A DNA stretch of 64,000 nt from Solwaraspora sp. WMMD792 (GTDB lineage: Bacteria > Actinomycetota > Actinomycetes > Mycobacteriales > Micromonosporaceae). The notes below the pieces were generated by a model, which was not told where the DNA came from, searched no databases, and worked only from the letters and a program-made list of their open reading frames with translations. The stretch lies in NCBI RefSeq assembly GCF_029626105.1, contig NZ_JARUBH010000009.1:5518001-5582000 (forward strand). Direction: 5' to 3'. Of this stretch, positions 43,608 through 53,677 are shown piece after piece; position 1 is the first letter of the stretch; each line of letters begins with the position of its first letter. A program made the translations under genes and the position numbers.

Positions 43608-44969
43608 ATGCGGTCACCGACCCTGCTGCTGGGCGTACTGCTGACCGTCGCGCCGAGCGTGCTGCCGGTTGTCGCGGCGGCGCCGGCGGCTGCCGCCCCG
43701 GGCAGTTGCCGCAGCCCGGCCGACCCCGGCCCGGTGATCCCTCAGATCTCCTGGCATCAGCGCTGGTTGGCGCCCGAGCGCAGCTGGCCGGTGACCGACG
43801 GGTCGGGGGTACGGGTCGCGGTGATCGACTCCGGTGTCGACGACGACCATCCGCAACTGTCCGGTCAGGTGGCCGTCGGCGCCGACCTGACCGGCGTCGA
43901 GGCCAGCGGCACGGTGGACTGCGCCTCGCACGGCACCGCCGTGGCCAGCCTGATCGCCGCCACCAGGGTGGACGGCGTCGGCTTCCACGGCATCGCCCCA
44001 GGGGTGACGATCGTTCCGATCCGGGTCACCGAGCGGATCCAGGCGCGGCAGGACGGCTCCGCCTCACCGGCGGAGCGGCTGGCCGAGGCGATCGACCTCG
44101 CGGTGGCCAGCGACGCGAAGGTGATCAACATGTCGCTGATCATGTACCGCGCGGACCCGGCGGTACGGGCCGCGGTCGAGCGCGCCGTCCGGGCCGACGT
44201 GGTGCTGGTGGCCGCAGCCGGCAACAGCCACCAGCAGGGCGCGTCGCCGGATCCGACGCCGTACCCGGCGGCGTTCGACGGGGTGATCGGCGTCGGGGCG
44301 ATCGACGAGAACGGCGTACGGCTGGCGGACTCCCAGGTCGGTGACTATGTGGACCTGGTGGCTCCGGGTGGGGCGGTGGTGGCGGCGACCCGGGTGTCCG
44401 GGCACCAGGTGGTCGCCGGCACCAGCTACGCCGCCCCGGTGGTGAGCGCGACAGCGGCGCTGCTGCGGGCCGCCGAGCCGGATCTGTCGGCGGCCGACGT
44501 GGCCCGGCGGCTGACCGCGACTGCGGATCCGGCACCCGGCGGCCGGTCTGACGGCTACGGCCACGGGGTGGTGAACCCGTACCGGGCGGTGACCGAGCGG
44601 TTGACGGCGGGCGAGCCGGTCGCCGCGCCGGCGCTGCCGACGGTCGCGCCGGATGCCGCCGCGGTCCAGCGGGTGGCCCGCTGGCAGCGGCTGACCCGGA
44701 CCGCCGTGACGGTGGCCGCCGGTACGGCGTTGCTGATCCTGCTGGTCGCGGTGACCGTGGCGGCACTGCCGGGTGGCCGACGCCGCCGCTGGCAGCCGAC
44801 CCGGCGGATGGTCGACCGCAGCGGCGCGGCGTCACAAGGCGGTACGCCCGCAGGCGGTGTAACCGCTACCGGCCTACCCGGTGCCGGCGGGACTGGTGCC
44901 GGCAGCCACCCGGCGGGCACCGATCCGCAGGAGGCGTACTTCGTGGTGCCTGGACCGGCTGTGCGGTGA
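43608..44969 (+). CDS. mycP: Mycosin, type VII secretion subtilisin-like protease (1)
   Basis: 453 residues. Signal peptide to about residue 30. S8 triad: Asp in VAVIDSGVDDDHP, His in CASHGTAVASLIAA, Ser in AGTSYAAPVVSA; Asn of the oxyanion hole in AAAGNSH. A C-terminal membrane helix (VAAGTALLILLVAVTVAAL) and a basic cytoplasmic tail follow. Mycosins sit outside the membrane and stabilise the ESX complex. GGAGG precedes the ATG. Convergent with the WXG100 genes. Confidence 0.93.
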   Translation: MRSPTLLLGVLLTVAPSVLPVVAAAPAAAAPGSCRSPADPGPVIPQISWHQRWLAPERSWPVTDGSGVRVAVIDSGVDDDHPQLSGQVAVGADLTGVEASGTVDCASHGTAVASLIAATRVDGVGFHGIAPGVTIVPIRVTERIQARQDGSASPAERLAEAIDLAVASDAKVINMSLIMYRADPAVRAAVERAVRADVVLVAAAGNSHQQGASPDPTPYPAAFDGVIGVGAIDENGVRLADSQVGDYVDLVAPGGAVVAATRVSGHQVVAGTSYAAPVVSATAALLRAAEPDLSAADVARRLTATADPAPGGRSDGYGHGVVNPYRAVTERLTAGEPVAAPALPTVAPDAAAVQRVARWQRLTRTAVTVAAGTALLILLVAVTVAALPGGRRRRWQPTRRMVDRSGAASQGGTPAGGVTATGLPGAGGTGAGSHPAGTDPQEAYFVVPGPAVR

Positions 44970-44978
44970 CGCCGTCGG

Positions 44979-45263
44979 TCACTCGAACTTGGCCCGGTTG
45001 GCCGCCTCGCGTGCCTGCATCCGTACGGCCGCTTCGCGCAGCGCCTTCTCGATCCGGTTGAGCAGGTCCTTGAGGTCGTTGGCGGCAGACTCCCACTCCG
45101 CCTGCCGGGTCAGGTACGCGGTCTGCGCGTCACCCTCCCAGGTTGCCACCAGCGGCTGGATGCCGGTCTTGAGGCCGTCGAGCTCTTGAATCATGTTCTT
45201 GGCCGCGGTGCCGCAATTGTCGGCGGCGTAGTTCAGCGCGGCGAAATCGTAGCGGATGTCCAT
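44979..45263 (-). CDS. WXG100 family protein (EsxA/B-like) 1
   Basis: 94 residues forming a two-helix hairpin with WEG in the turn (PLVATWEGDAQTAYL). No signal peptide. It lies 14 bp after another WXG100 gene and should form a heterodimer with it as a type VII substrate or co-secreted partner. The C-terminal helix (MQAREAANRAKFE) carries a YxxxD/E-like end in degenerate form. Confidence 0.93.
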   Translation of the reverse strand: MDIRYDFAALNYAADNCGTAAKNMIQELDGLKTGIQPLVATWEGDAQTAYLTRQAEWESAANDLKDLLNRIEKALREAAVRMQAREAANRAKFE

Positions 45264-45277
45264 CTCGATCCCTCCGG

Positions 45278-45610
45278 TCAGAGCTTCAGCGCCGCAGTGA
45301 TCTGGCCGGCGGTCGCCCCCGCCGAATCCATCTCGGATTTGATCTCTTCGTCGCTGACTTCGTAGTCCTTACCGGCCGAACCGACCGCCTCGGCGATCGA
45401 CCGCAACGCCAGGTTCAGCCGCGCCATGTCCTCGTCGAACGCCTGACGCACCTGCTGGAACGAGCCGGCACCGATACCCTTCCACTGGTCGTAGAGCGGC
45501 ATGAGCTGGTCCATCAACTGGTTCAGGTTGCCGGTCAGCCGGTTCGCGACGTCATCGACGTCCTTCTCGGTCTGAACCATCAGCCCGGTATTGGTGTTCA
45601 TCCCGGTCAT
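45278..45610 (-). CDS. WXG100 family protein (EsxA/B-like) 2
   Basis: 110 residues from ATG 45610; GTG 45622 is an alternative. LMPLYDQWKGIGAGSFQQVR holds the W-x-G turn between two helices. First gene of the WXG100 pair and partner of the protein at 44979-45263. It follows the eccB stop by about 180 bp. Confidence 0.9.
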   Translation of the reverse strand: MTGMNTNTGLMVQTEKDVDDVANRLTGNLNQLMDQLMPLYDQWKGIGAGSFQQVRQAFDEDMARLNLALRSIAEAVGSAGKDYEVSDEEIKSEMDSAGATAGQITAALKL

Positions 45611-45786
45611 GGTGGTCTTCACCCCGTCCTCTGGTGGGATGCCCCGCAATCCGAGGGGCGGTGCCGCATGGTGCGCCGACGCACCATCTGTCATCGGAAA
45701 CGGTAGTTCCTTGTGTCCAGTGGCGCCAGACCGATACCGATCGACCGACGCCACCTGGCCGACGTTCGCTGATCCACAATAGTCGT

Positions 45787-47202
45787 TCAGGCTGGTCGTC
45801 GGGCTGCCGCCGGGTCCAGCGCCGGCCCGCCCGGCAGCCGTACCACCAGGCTGGCGGGTAGCCGCACCGGCTCCACCTCGCGGTAGCCGAGCATCGCGGC
45901 GACCGCCCGGTCCGCCAGCGGATAGCGGATGCCAAGGTCGGTCACCAGGGTCAGGGTGCCGGCCGGGGCGTCCGGCGCGGGCATCGACTCGACCAACGCG
46001 CCGTGGCCGGGCTCGATCACCACCCGGTCCGCCAGCGGTACGCCGTCGGCGGTGCGTGCCGGGGTGACGATCGCCTGTGTGGGCGGCTCGACCTGCGCGT
46101 CGACCAGCACCTGCGGCTGGTGGCTGCCGGGCGGATAGCCGGCGCAGACGCTCTGCCGGCCATCGGTCAGCCGCAGGATGTCCGGTCGGCGCTGCGGCGA
46201 CCGGGCACCGGTCTCCCCGGACTCGGCCGCCCGGGGCGCGCCGACAACGGTGGCGGCGGCGACCGGCAGCGCGGTCGGCGGTTCACCGCCGTACGCGTCC
46301 CGGGTGCCCGGATCGGCGAGCAGTACCTCGGCCTGCAACTCGGTCAGCGGTGCCAGCCGGTCCCGTTCGGCAAGGTAGTACTGCCGGTCGCCGGTCTGGT
46401 TCTCGACCACGTAGATCGAGCCGGTGACCGCGTCCGGCAGTGCGGTCGACGGCTCGCCCCGGCCGGGCACCGGTCGGCTGCCGATCGGCTCCCCGGCCGG
46501 CAACGCGTTCAGCCAGGCCCCGCCGACCAGCACGACCGGCTCGGAGCGCAGCGCCAGACCTTCCAGGACGATGTCCTCGTCGACCAGCTCGTGTCGCTGA
46601 TCCCGCCAGATCAGCTGCAGGTGCCCGGTGTCGGCGTCGCGGACCAGCAGCGCGCCGTCGCCGGTGGGCCGGCCACCGACCGGCGGCCGGCCGACGGTCA
46701 GCACCGTGGTGGCCACCAGCTCACCGGACTCGTCCCGGGCGGCCTGGGAGCACAGTGTCCAGCCTCCGGTCAGGATTCGCTTCGCGTCGGGCAGCGCGTC
46801 CGGTGCGTCCAGGATGCCGATCCGAGGGCCACGGGGCGTACCGGCCAGGGAGTTGCGTGACACGTCGGTCACCGGGGCGAAGGACTCCAGCGCCAGCAAC
46901 GCCGATGCGTAGTTGACCACCGGGTGCAGGTGACCCTCGCGGTACAGGTACCGGGTGCCGGTCTCCTTCTCCAGGATCACCGAGGCGCCGTCCTGCCAGC
47001 TGGTCGATCCACCGGGGACGATGAAGCCGAAGACGCCGACCGCGCCGAGGCACAGCACCGCCACCATGATCCCGCCGAGGCCCGCGCCGCCAAGCCGTTG
47101 AAACGGTGCGACCGCCGGATCCGGGTCCCTGGCCACCAGCGCGGACGTCATCCGCTGGACGAAGAACTGGTACGACTGGACCTGGTCGCGCCGCGACGGC
47201 AT
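45787..47202 (-). CDS. eccB: Type VII secretion protein EccB
   Basis: 471 residues. Short cytoplasmic start (MPSRRDQVQSYQFFVQRMTS is the classic EccB opening), one membrane helix near residues 38-62, then a large periplasm-side domain with repeats (ILTGGWTLCSQAAR; SVCAGYPPGS gives the paired Cys). It links the membrane complex to the cell-envelope side. GGAAGGAAG precedes the ATG. Divergent from the immunity-type gene at 47327. Confidence 0.95.
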   Translation of the reverse strand: MPSRRDQVQSYQFFVQRMTSALVARDPDPAVAPFQRLGGAGLGGIMVAVLCLGAVGVFGFIVPGGSTSWQDGASVILEKETGTRYLYREGHLHPVVNYASALLALESFAPVTDVSRNSLAGTPRGPRIGILDAPDALPDAKRILTGGWTLCSQAARDESGELVATTVLTVGRPPVGGRPTGDGALLVRDADTGHLQLIWRDQRHELVDEDIVLEGLALRSEPVVLVGGAWLNALPAGEPIGSRPVPGRGEPSTALPDAVTGSIYVVENQTGDRQYYLAERDRLAPLTELQAEVLLADPGTRDAYGGEPPTALPVAAATVVGAPRAAESGETGARSPQRRPDILRLTDGRQSVCAGYPPGSHQPQVLVDAQVEPPTQAIVTPARTADGVPLADRVVIEPGHGALVESMPAPDAPAGTLTLVTDLGIRYPLADRAVAAMLGYREVEPVRLPASLVVRLPGGPALDPAAARRPA

Positions 47203-47326
47203 GCCTGGCTTCCTTCCACCCGTCAGCGCCGCGCGGCTGCACCACCACGCGGCGTGCTGCCTACCATAGGGTCCGGTGACGACGGCGTACCGTGGGGTCT
47301 CGCCCGCAGCTCGGAAGGGATCATCG

Positions 47327-48139
47327 ATGCTCGGTCGCGACGAGGCGCTGGACCTGGCCCGCCAATGGGCGACCGAGCACGGTGCCGATGCCGGCACCGA
47401 CGAGCGGATCGGCCTGCACGAGTTCGAGTACGGATACGTCGCCTGGCTGATCCCCACCGACGACGCGGGAAGTCGGACGGCCGGGCCACCGTCCGCCGGA
47501 CCGCCGGACGAGGCACCGTCCCCGGCCGGGTCGCCGACCGGTTCCGGGTCGCCGCGGATCGTGATCGACGGGGAGTCCGGCGAGGTCAGCCAGTGGCCGC
47601 CGGTCCCGGTGACGGTCGTCGCCGAGCGGTACGCCGCCGCCCGGGCCGCCGACCGCCGGTTCCCGCCGGACGTACGGCCGGTGCTGGAAGCCGCCGGCTG
47701 GTTCCCCGGCCGGGACGTCTCCGCGATGGTCGACCAGTGGGCCGGCCGGTGGGCGGCAGAACTCGACGGGCTGGTCATGACGCCGGTCGCCCGCGCGGCG
47801 CTGACCGAGTTCGGCGGGCTGACCATCGCCCAGTTCGGCTCGGACGGCACCGCCGACGCCGGCTTCCCGACCTTCGTCCACCCGGTACGCAGCGGCCTGG
47901 TCACCGAGGAGGCCCGGGTCTTCGTCGACGAGTACGACCATCCGGTGTTCCCGCTCGGCGGCAACTCTGACGGCCCCGCCGAGCTGGTCGTCGACGCCGC
48001 CGGCCGGGTCCTGCTGCTGCACTGGGCCGGCTACCAGTACGTCGCCGACGACGTCGACACGGCGCTAATCCGGCTGGTCCGGGGCGGCCCATTCCCACCG
48101 CTGCGCCCGGAGCAGCTCGCAGCCGGAGTCAGCCGTTGA
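47327..48139 (+). CDS. Imm35-like / SUKH-3 two-domain immunity protein
   Basis: 270 residues. Residues 1-100 resemble the Imm35/YrhB proteins of the toxin array (DEALDLARQWATEHG; LHEFEYGYVAWLIP; IVIDGESGEVSQWPPVPVTV). Residues 108-265 are SUKH-3 (EAAGWFPGRDVSAMVDQW; ALTEFGGLTIAQFG; ELVVDAAGRVLLLHWAGYQY). Proteins joining two immunity folds can protect against two toxins. GGAAGGG precedes the ATG. The gene sits between eccB and eccD and overlaps the end of eccD by 11 bp. Confidence 0.8.
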   Translation: MLGRDEALDLARQWATEHGADAGTDERIGLHEFEYGYVAWLIPTDDAGSRTAGPPSAGPPDEAPSPAGSPTGSGSPRIVIDGESGEVSQWPPVPVTVVAERYAAARAADRRFPPDVRPVLEAAGWFPGRDVSAMVDQWAGRWAAELDGLVMTPVARAALTEFGGLTIAQFGSDGTADAGFPTFVHPVRSGLVTEEARVFVDEYDHPVFPLGGNSDGPAELVVDAAGRVLLLHWAGYQYVADDVDTALIRLVRGGPFPPLRPEQLAAGVSR

Positions 48140-49514
48140 TCGCCCGCATGAAGCCGTACAGGCCGAGCACGGCGCAGGCCACCGGCACCACCGCCAGCTG
48201 CAGCACCACGTCCAGCCCGTCGCCGAGCCGGGCCAACCGGGGCGTCGGCGGACGTCGGCTGTAGACCATCCCGGCCGCCAGCACCAGCGCCACCACCAGC
48301 AGCACCACGGGCAGCAGGGCCAGCCGGGTACCGGCCGCCATCCCACCCGTACCGATCAGGGTCAGCAGACCGACGCCGACCAGGCCGCCGGCCAGCAGCG
48401 GCACCCGGTGCCGGATGGTCGAGACCAGCCGGGCCCGCAGCAGCAGACCGGCCGTCACCACCGCGACCAGCAGCACCGCGCCGACCGTCGCCGAGAAGGT
48501 CAGCACCGCCGACCCGGCGGCAGCCACCACGGCCGTACCGAACATCAGGCCGGTCAGCACCTCGTCGGCGCGGGCCGTCGCCCGGTAGATCTCCGCCCGG
48601 TCCGGCTGCGGGTCGTCGCGGACCAGGTCCTCGGCGGTACGCGGCAGCGCCGGCATCGGCAGCTTGCCGGCCCGGACCGAGATCAGCGGCAACGCCGGCA
48701 GCAGCAGGGTCACCGCGGCCACCAGGACCGCCGCGGCGCGCGGCCCGTCCAGTGGCCCGACGGCCAGCACCGCCCCGGTCGTCCCGCTGACCCCGGTGAA
48801 GATCGCCGCCACGAAGACCCGGCCGGCGTCCCCGACGCCCAGCATGCCGAGCACCCCGGTCAGGGTCAGCACCGCCGAGCCGACCAGCAGGTGCGGTGCC
48901 CCCAGTTCGGTGACCGGTTCGCCGCCGGCCAGCGCCACCGCGCCGCCGACGAAGGCGTACGGCAGGGCCAGGGCGGCGAGCACCGCGCCGGCCAGCGAGT
49001 CGGCCATCGCCCGGGACAGCAGCACGCCGACCGCGACGAGGACGGCTGCGGTGCCGAGCAGGGCCGCCCCGGCGGCCACCCCGGTGCCACCGGCGGTCAC
49101 CACCGCGACCAGGGCGAGCAGCAGCAGAACGGCCCCGGTCAGCAGCCCGGTCAGCCGGGTGGCGGCCGGCGTCCAGGGCAGCCCGCGTCGGCGGGCACCG
49201 GCGGCGATCGCCTCCATCAGATCGTCGTAGGCCAGCTCCGGCCACTCGGTGCGGCGGGGCAGCAGATGCAGCGTCTCACCGTCGCGGACCTGCTGCGCGG
49301 CGAGCGTACGGTTGAGGTCCAGGGTGGATCCGTTGGTACGCCGCAGCGCCCAGCCGCCGTCGGCCGTACCGTCGGAGGGGTCTTCGTCGGCCTGCCGCAG
49401 CACCGCCGGGAGCAGCCCGACCAACGGCAGGTGTTCCGGCAGGGCGAGGTCGATGCGTCGGGTCGGCGCCACGACGGCGATCCGGGCGAGTCCGGTTCCG
49501 GCCTGGGTGACCAC
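48129..49514 (-). CDS. eccD: Type VII secretion membrane protein EccD
   Basis: 461 residues from GTG 49514 (GAGGAG six bases upstream). Residues 1-85 are a ubiquitin-like domain (LARIAVVAPTRRIDLALPEH; GWALRRTNGSTLDLNRTLAA), followed by eleven hydrophobic helices. EccD forms the main membrane ring of the ESX pore. An upstream ATG would add about 20 unsupported residues. Confidence 0.92.
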   Translation of the reverse strand: MVTQAGTGLARIAVVAPTRRIDLALPEHLPLVGLLPAVLRQADEDPSDGTADGGWALRRTNGSTLDLNRTLAAQQVRDGETLHLLPRRTEWPELAYDDLMEAIAAGARRRGLPWTPAATRLTGLLTGAVLLLLALVAVVTAGGTGVAAGAALLGTAAVLVAVGVLLSRAMADSLAGAVLAALALPYAFVGGAVALAGGEPVTELGAPHLLVGSAVLTLTGVLGMLGVGDAGRVFVAAIFTGVSGTTGAVLAVGPLDGPRAAAVLVAAVTLLLPALPLISVRAGKLPMPALPRTAEDLVRDDPQPDRAEIYRATARADEVLTGLMFGTAVVAAAGSAVLTFSATVGAVLLVAVVTAGLLLRARLVSTIRHRVPLLAGGLVGVGLLTLIGTGGMAAGTRLALLPVVLLVVALVLAAGMVYSRRPPTPRLARLGDGLDVVLQLAVVPVACAVLGLYGFMRAING

Positions 49515-49639
49515 TGCTGACTCCTCATCAAGCCGCGCGGGCTGTCCTGACTCGAGAAGGCTACCTACCATGTGCCGGTGCCATCGGCGCCGGTAGCGAC
49601 CCGGCGTCCGGGTGTGACGACGACGGGGAGGATCGATCC

Positions 49640-52600
49640 GTGGGTACGGTGGTGATACGGCGCCCGGCGCGCCGACCCGAGCCGGAGTACCCGTCCGGTG
49701 AGGTCCTGCTCGACGCGCCACCCGAGCTGCCGGCGCCGACCGGCCGGTCCTGGGGGCAGCTGATGATGCTGCTGCCGATGCTGGCCGGCTCGGTCGCGAT
49801 GGCGTTGATGTACGCCGGCCGGGGCGGTTCGACGCTCAGCTACGTCGCCGGTGGCCTGTTCGGCCTCTCCGCGCTCGGCATGCTCGCCACCCAGCTGTCC
49901 AACCAGGCCGGTGGGCCGAGCCGGCAGGAGATGGCGCAGCGGCGGCGCGAATACCTGGCGCATCTGTCGCGGCAGCGTCGCCGGGTCCTGCGGACCGTAC
50001 GCCAGCAGCGGGAAGCCGCGTTCTACCGGCACCCGGACCCGCAGACGCTGTGGTCGGTGCCGGTCGGTCCCCGGCTGTGGGAACGCCGCCGTGGCGACCC
50101 CGACTTCGCCACCGTACGGGTCGGTCTCGGGCCGCAGGAGCTGGCGACGCCGCTGGTCCCACCGCCGCCGACCGCGCTGGAGAAGCTGGAGCCGATGTGC
50201 GCGTTGGCGCTGCGCCGGTTCCTGACCAGCTACGCCACGGTGCCGCAGCTGCCGGTGGACATGGCGCTGCGCGGCTTCGCCCGGGTGCATCTGCGCGGCG
50301 ACCCGGACGCCGCCCGCGCCCTGGTCAGGGCGGTGATCGCCCAGGCCACCGCGTTCCACGCGCCGGACGACATGCTGGTGGCGATCTGCCCGGCCCCGAC
50401 CCGGCGGGAGCACTGGGAGTGGGTCAAGTGGCTGCCGCACGCGCTGCATCCGACCCGCACCGATGCGACCGGCGCGCTGCGGCTGGTGTCGCCGACGGTG
50501 ACCGGCCTGGAGGCGATGCTCGACGACGTGCTCGCCAACCGCCCCCGGTTCAACCTGTCCGGTGGCGGCTCCGCCACCACCTCCGGCCCGCACCTGCTGG
50601 TGGTGCTCGACGGCGGTGACCCGGCCGGCTCCGATCACCTGATGACCGACGGCGGTGTGGAAGGGGTGACCATCGTCGACCTGTCCGAGCCACCGCCCCG
50701 GGTGCTCGACCGGGCCCGGCTGGTGCTCGATGTCGCCGCCGACGGGTCGATGGCCAGCGTCACCCTGGACGGCCGGGCGCAGATCGGCACCGCCGACACC
50801 TGCACGATCGCCGAGGCGGAGACGTTGGCGATGGAGCTGGCGCCGCTGCGGCTGTCCGCCGCGTCCCGTGGCGAGCAGCCGCTGCACCTGGAGCAGGACC
50901 TGGCCGACCTGCTCGACCTGGGCGATCCGTACGAGTTCGACGTGGACCGGGCGTGGACACCCCGGCCGAACCGGGACCGGCTGCGGGTGCCGCTCGGGCT
51001 GACCCCGGACGGCACCCCGGTCGAGCTGGACCTCAAGGAGTCCGCGCAGGACGGCATGGGCCCGCACGGCCTGCTGATCGGCGCCACCGGCTCCGGCAAG
51101 TCGGAGCTGCTGCGCACCCTGGTGCTGGCCCTGGCCGCCACCCACTCGTCGGAGACGCTCAACTTCGTGCTGATCGACTTCAAGGGCGGGGCGACGTTCA
51201 CCCGGCTGGACAAGCTGCCGCATACCAGCGCGGTGATCACCAACCTCTCCGACGAGTTGCCGCTGGTCGACCGGATGACCGATGCGATCAACGGCGAGCT
51301 GGTCCGCCGGCAGGAGCTGCTCCGCTCGGCCGGCAACTACGCCTCACAGCGTGACTACGAGAAGGCCCGCGCGGCCGGGGCACCGCTGGAGCCGATGCCG
51401 GCGCTGCTGATCATCTGTGACGAGTTCTCCGAACTGCTGACCGCCAAACCGGACTTCATCGACATGTTCGTCCAGATCGGACGGGTCGGCCGGTCGTTGA
51501 GCGTGCATCTGCTGCTCGCCTCGCAGCGGCTGGAGGAGGGCCGGCTCCGCGGGCTGGACACCCACCTGTCGTACCGGATCGGCCTGCGAACCTTCTCCGC
51601 GATGGAGAGCCGGGTGGTGCTCGGCGCCACCGACGCGTACGAACTGCCCCGCTCCCCCGGCCACGGCTACCTGCGGTTCGGCACCGAACCGCTGGTACGG
51701 TTCCGGGCCGCGTACGTCTCCGGCACGTACCGCAGCAAGACCGCCGAGGCGGTCGCCGCTGGCGACGGCGACGACCGGGTCCAGGAATACACCACCCAGT
51801 ACGTCGCACCCCGGCTGCCGGCCGACGCCCGGCAACCGGAGCCCGAACCGGCCGACGCCACTACCGGCGAGAGCCTGCTCGACATCCTGGTCAGCCGGCT
51901 CACCGGCCGCGGCAAACCGGCCCACCAGGTGTGGCTGCCGCCGCTCGGCGACCCGATGACCCTCGACCAGCTACTCTCGCCGCTGGTCGCCGACCCCGAA
52001 CGCGGCATCACCGCGGCCAGCCCGACGCTGCAGGGCGAGCTGCGGGCCGCCGTCGGCCTGATCGACAAGCCGTTCGAGCAGCGCCGCGACGTGCTCTGGC
52101 TGGAACTCGGCGGCTCCGCCGGGCACACCGTCATCGTCGGCGGCCCGCAGAGCGGCAAGAGCACCCTGCTGCGTACGGTCGTGTCATCGCTCGCCCTCAC
52201 CCACACCCCACGCGAGGTGCAGATCTACTGCCTCGACCTGGGCAGCGGCGCGCTCACCGCGCTGCGTGACCTGCCGCAGGTCGGCGGGGTCGCCACCCGG
52301 CTGGACGCCGGGCAGGTCCGCCGGACCATCGCCGAGCTGCGGCTGCTGATGGCCCAGCGGGAACGCCGGTTCGCCGAGAACCGGATCGACTCGATGGCCA
52401 CCTACCGGCGGGAACGCCGGCACGGCGGGCACACCGACGACCCGTTCGGCGACGTGTTCCTGGTGATCGACGGCTGGGCGGCGGTACGCGCCGAGTTCGA
52501 GGACCTGGAGCCGGCAATCAACGACATCGCCAACCGAGGGCTGTCGTTCGGCGTACACCTGGTGATCAGCGCCGGCCGGTGGATGGACCTGCGACCGGCG

Positions 52601-53599
52601 GTACGCGACGTCTTCGGCACCCGGCTGGAGCTGCGCCTCGCCGACGCCAGCGACTCCAACCTGGACCGGCGGGCGGCGATGAACGTGCCGGACAAGTCGC
52701 CCGGCCGGGGCATCACCCCGGACGGCATGCAGTTCCTCGCCGCGCTGCCACGCACCGACGGCGACGCCGACGCGGGGACCCTCGCCGACGGTGCCCGGCG
52801 GTTCGTCACCGACGTCGCCGCTGCCTGGCAGGGCCCGGGTGCGCCACCGGTGCGGCTGCTGCCGGCCGTGGTGCCGTACGACTCGGTGCCGGACACCGGA
52901 CGCCCCGGCGTGCCGATCGGCATCGCCGAGGTCGACCTGCAGCCGGTGCACCTGGACCTGAGCACCGATCCGCACTTCATCGTCTTCGGCGACGGCGAGT
53001 CCGGCAAGAGCAGCTTCCTGCGGGCGCTGGCCCGGGGCATCACCGACCGCAACGACCTGACCCAGGCCCGGCTCATCGTCGTCGACTACCGGCGCAGCCT
53101 GCTCGGCGATATCAGCGAAAAACACCAGATCGGGTACGGCACCTCGGCGGACGTCACCGCCGGCATGCTGACCGAGGTGGTCAACGTGATGCGTGACCGG
53201 CTGCCCCCGGCGGACGTGACCCCGGAGCAGCTGCGTGCCCGCAGCTGGTGGCGCGGCCCCGACCTGTACATTCTGGTCGACGACTACGACCTCGTCGCCG
53301 GTGGCGGCGGCAACCCGCTGCTGCCGCTGCTGGAGTTCCTGCCGCAGGCCCGTGACATCGGGCTGCACCTGGTGATCGCCCGGCGCAGTGGCGGCGCCAG
53401 CCGGGCACTGTACGAGCCGATCCTGATGCGACTGCGCGAGCTCAGCTCGCCGGGCCTGGTGATGTCCGGCAGCCGCGACGAGGGGGTGCTGCTCGGCAAT
53501 GTACGGCCCGGTCCGCTGCCGCCGGGGCGGGGCTGGCTGGTCACCAGGCGGGAAGGCACCCGGCTCGTCCAGTTGCTACATCTACCGTCCACATCGTGA
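49640..53599 (+). CDS. eccC: Type VII secretion ATPase EccC
   Basis: 1,319 residues in one chain. Two membrane helices lie near residues 38-80. Three FtsK/SpoIIIE ATPase domains follow: GATGSGKSE near 480 with IICDEFSEL as a full Walker B; GGPQSGKST near 832 with FLVIDGW; GDGESGKSS near 1116 with LYILVDDYD. Only the first has the Asp-Glu pair expected for hydrolysis; the others bind signals of WXG100 substrates. It powers export of the toxin and WXG100 proteins encoded nearby. GGGGAGG precedes the GTG start. Confidence 0.96.
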   Translation: MGTVVIRRPARRPEPEYPSGEVLLDAPPELPAPTGRSWGQLMMLLPMLAGSVAMALMYAGRGGSTLSYVAGGLFGLSALGMLATQLSNQAGGPSRQEMAQRRREYLAHLSRQRRRVLRTVRQQREAAFYRHPDPQTLWSVPVGPRLWERRRGDPDFATVRVGLGPQELATPLVPPPPTALEKLEPMCALALRRFLTSYATVPQLPVDMALRGFARVHLRGDPDAARALVRAVIAQATAFHAPDDMLVAICPAPTRREHWEWVKWLPHALHPTRTDATGALRLVSPTVTGLEAMLDDVLANRPRFNLSGGGSATTSGPHLLVVLDGGDPAGSDHLMTDGGVEGVTIVDLSEPPPRVLDRARLVLDVAADGSMASVTLDGRAQIGTADTCTIAEAETLAMELAPLRLSAASRGEQPLHLEQDLADLLDLGDPYEFDVDRAWTPRPNRDRLRVPLGLTPDGTPVELDLKESAQDGMGPHGLLIGATGSGKSELLRTLVLALAATHSSETLNFVLIDFKGGATFTRLDKLPHTSAVITNLSDELPLVDRMTDAINGELVRRQELLRSAGNYASQRDYEKARAAGAPLEPMPALLIICDEFSELLTAKPDFIDMFVQIGRVGRSLSVHLLLASQRLEEGRLRGLDTHLSYRIGLRTFSAMESRVVLGATDAYELPRSPGHGYLRFGTEPLVRFRAAYVSGTYRSKTAEAVAAGDGDDRVQEYTTQYVAPRLPADARQPEPEPADATTGESLLDILVSRLTGRGKPAHQVWLPPLGDPMTLDQLLSPLVADPERGITAASPTLQGELRAAVGLIDKPFEQRRDVLWLELGGSAGHTVIVGGPQSGKSTLLRTVVSSLALTHTPREVQIYCLDLGSGALTALRDLPQVGGVATRLDAGQVRRTIAELRLLMAQRERRFAENRIDSMATYRRERRHGGHTDDPFGDVFLVIDGWAAVRAEFEDLEPAINDIANRGLSFGVHLVISAGRWMDLRPAVRDVFGTRLELRLADASDSNLDRRAAMNVPDKSPGRGITPDGMQFLAALPRTDGDADAGTLADGARRFVTDVAAAWQGPGAPPVRLLPAVVPYDSVPDTGRPGVPIGIAEVDLQPVHLDLSTDPHFIVFGDGESGKSSFLRALARGITDRNDLTQARLIVVDYRRSLLGDISEKHQIGYGTSADVTAGMLTEVVNVMRDRLPPADVTPEQLRARSWWRGPDLYILVDDYDLVAGGGGNPLLPLLEFLPQARDIGLHLVIARRSGGASRALYEPILMRLRELSSPGLVMSGSRDEGVLLGNVRPGPLPPGRGWLVTRREGTRLVQLLHLPSTS

Positions 53600-53677
53600 C
53601 TCTCGGTCCACGACAATTGCGGTGACGCGATAGTTTTGTGGATGCCGATACACGTGTGAGGGCCCGGGGGAGGGATC

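Noticed and set aside
49565-51223. Long minus-strand frame opposite the start of eccC
   Set aside because: Antisense to membrane helices and the first ATPase domain of EccC; composition is Arg/Gln/Gly-rich noise.
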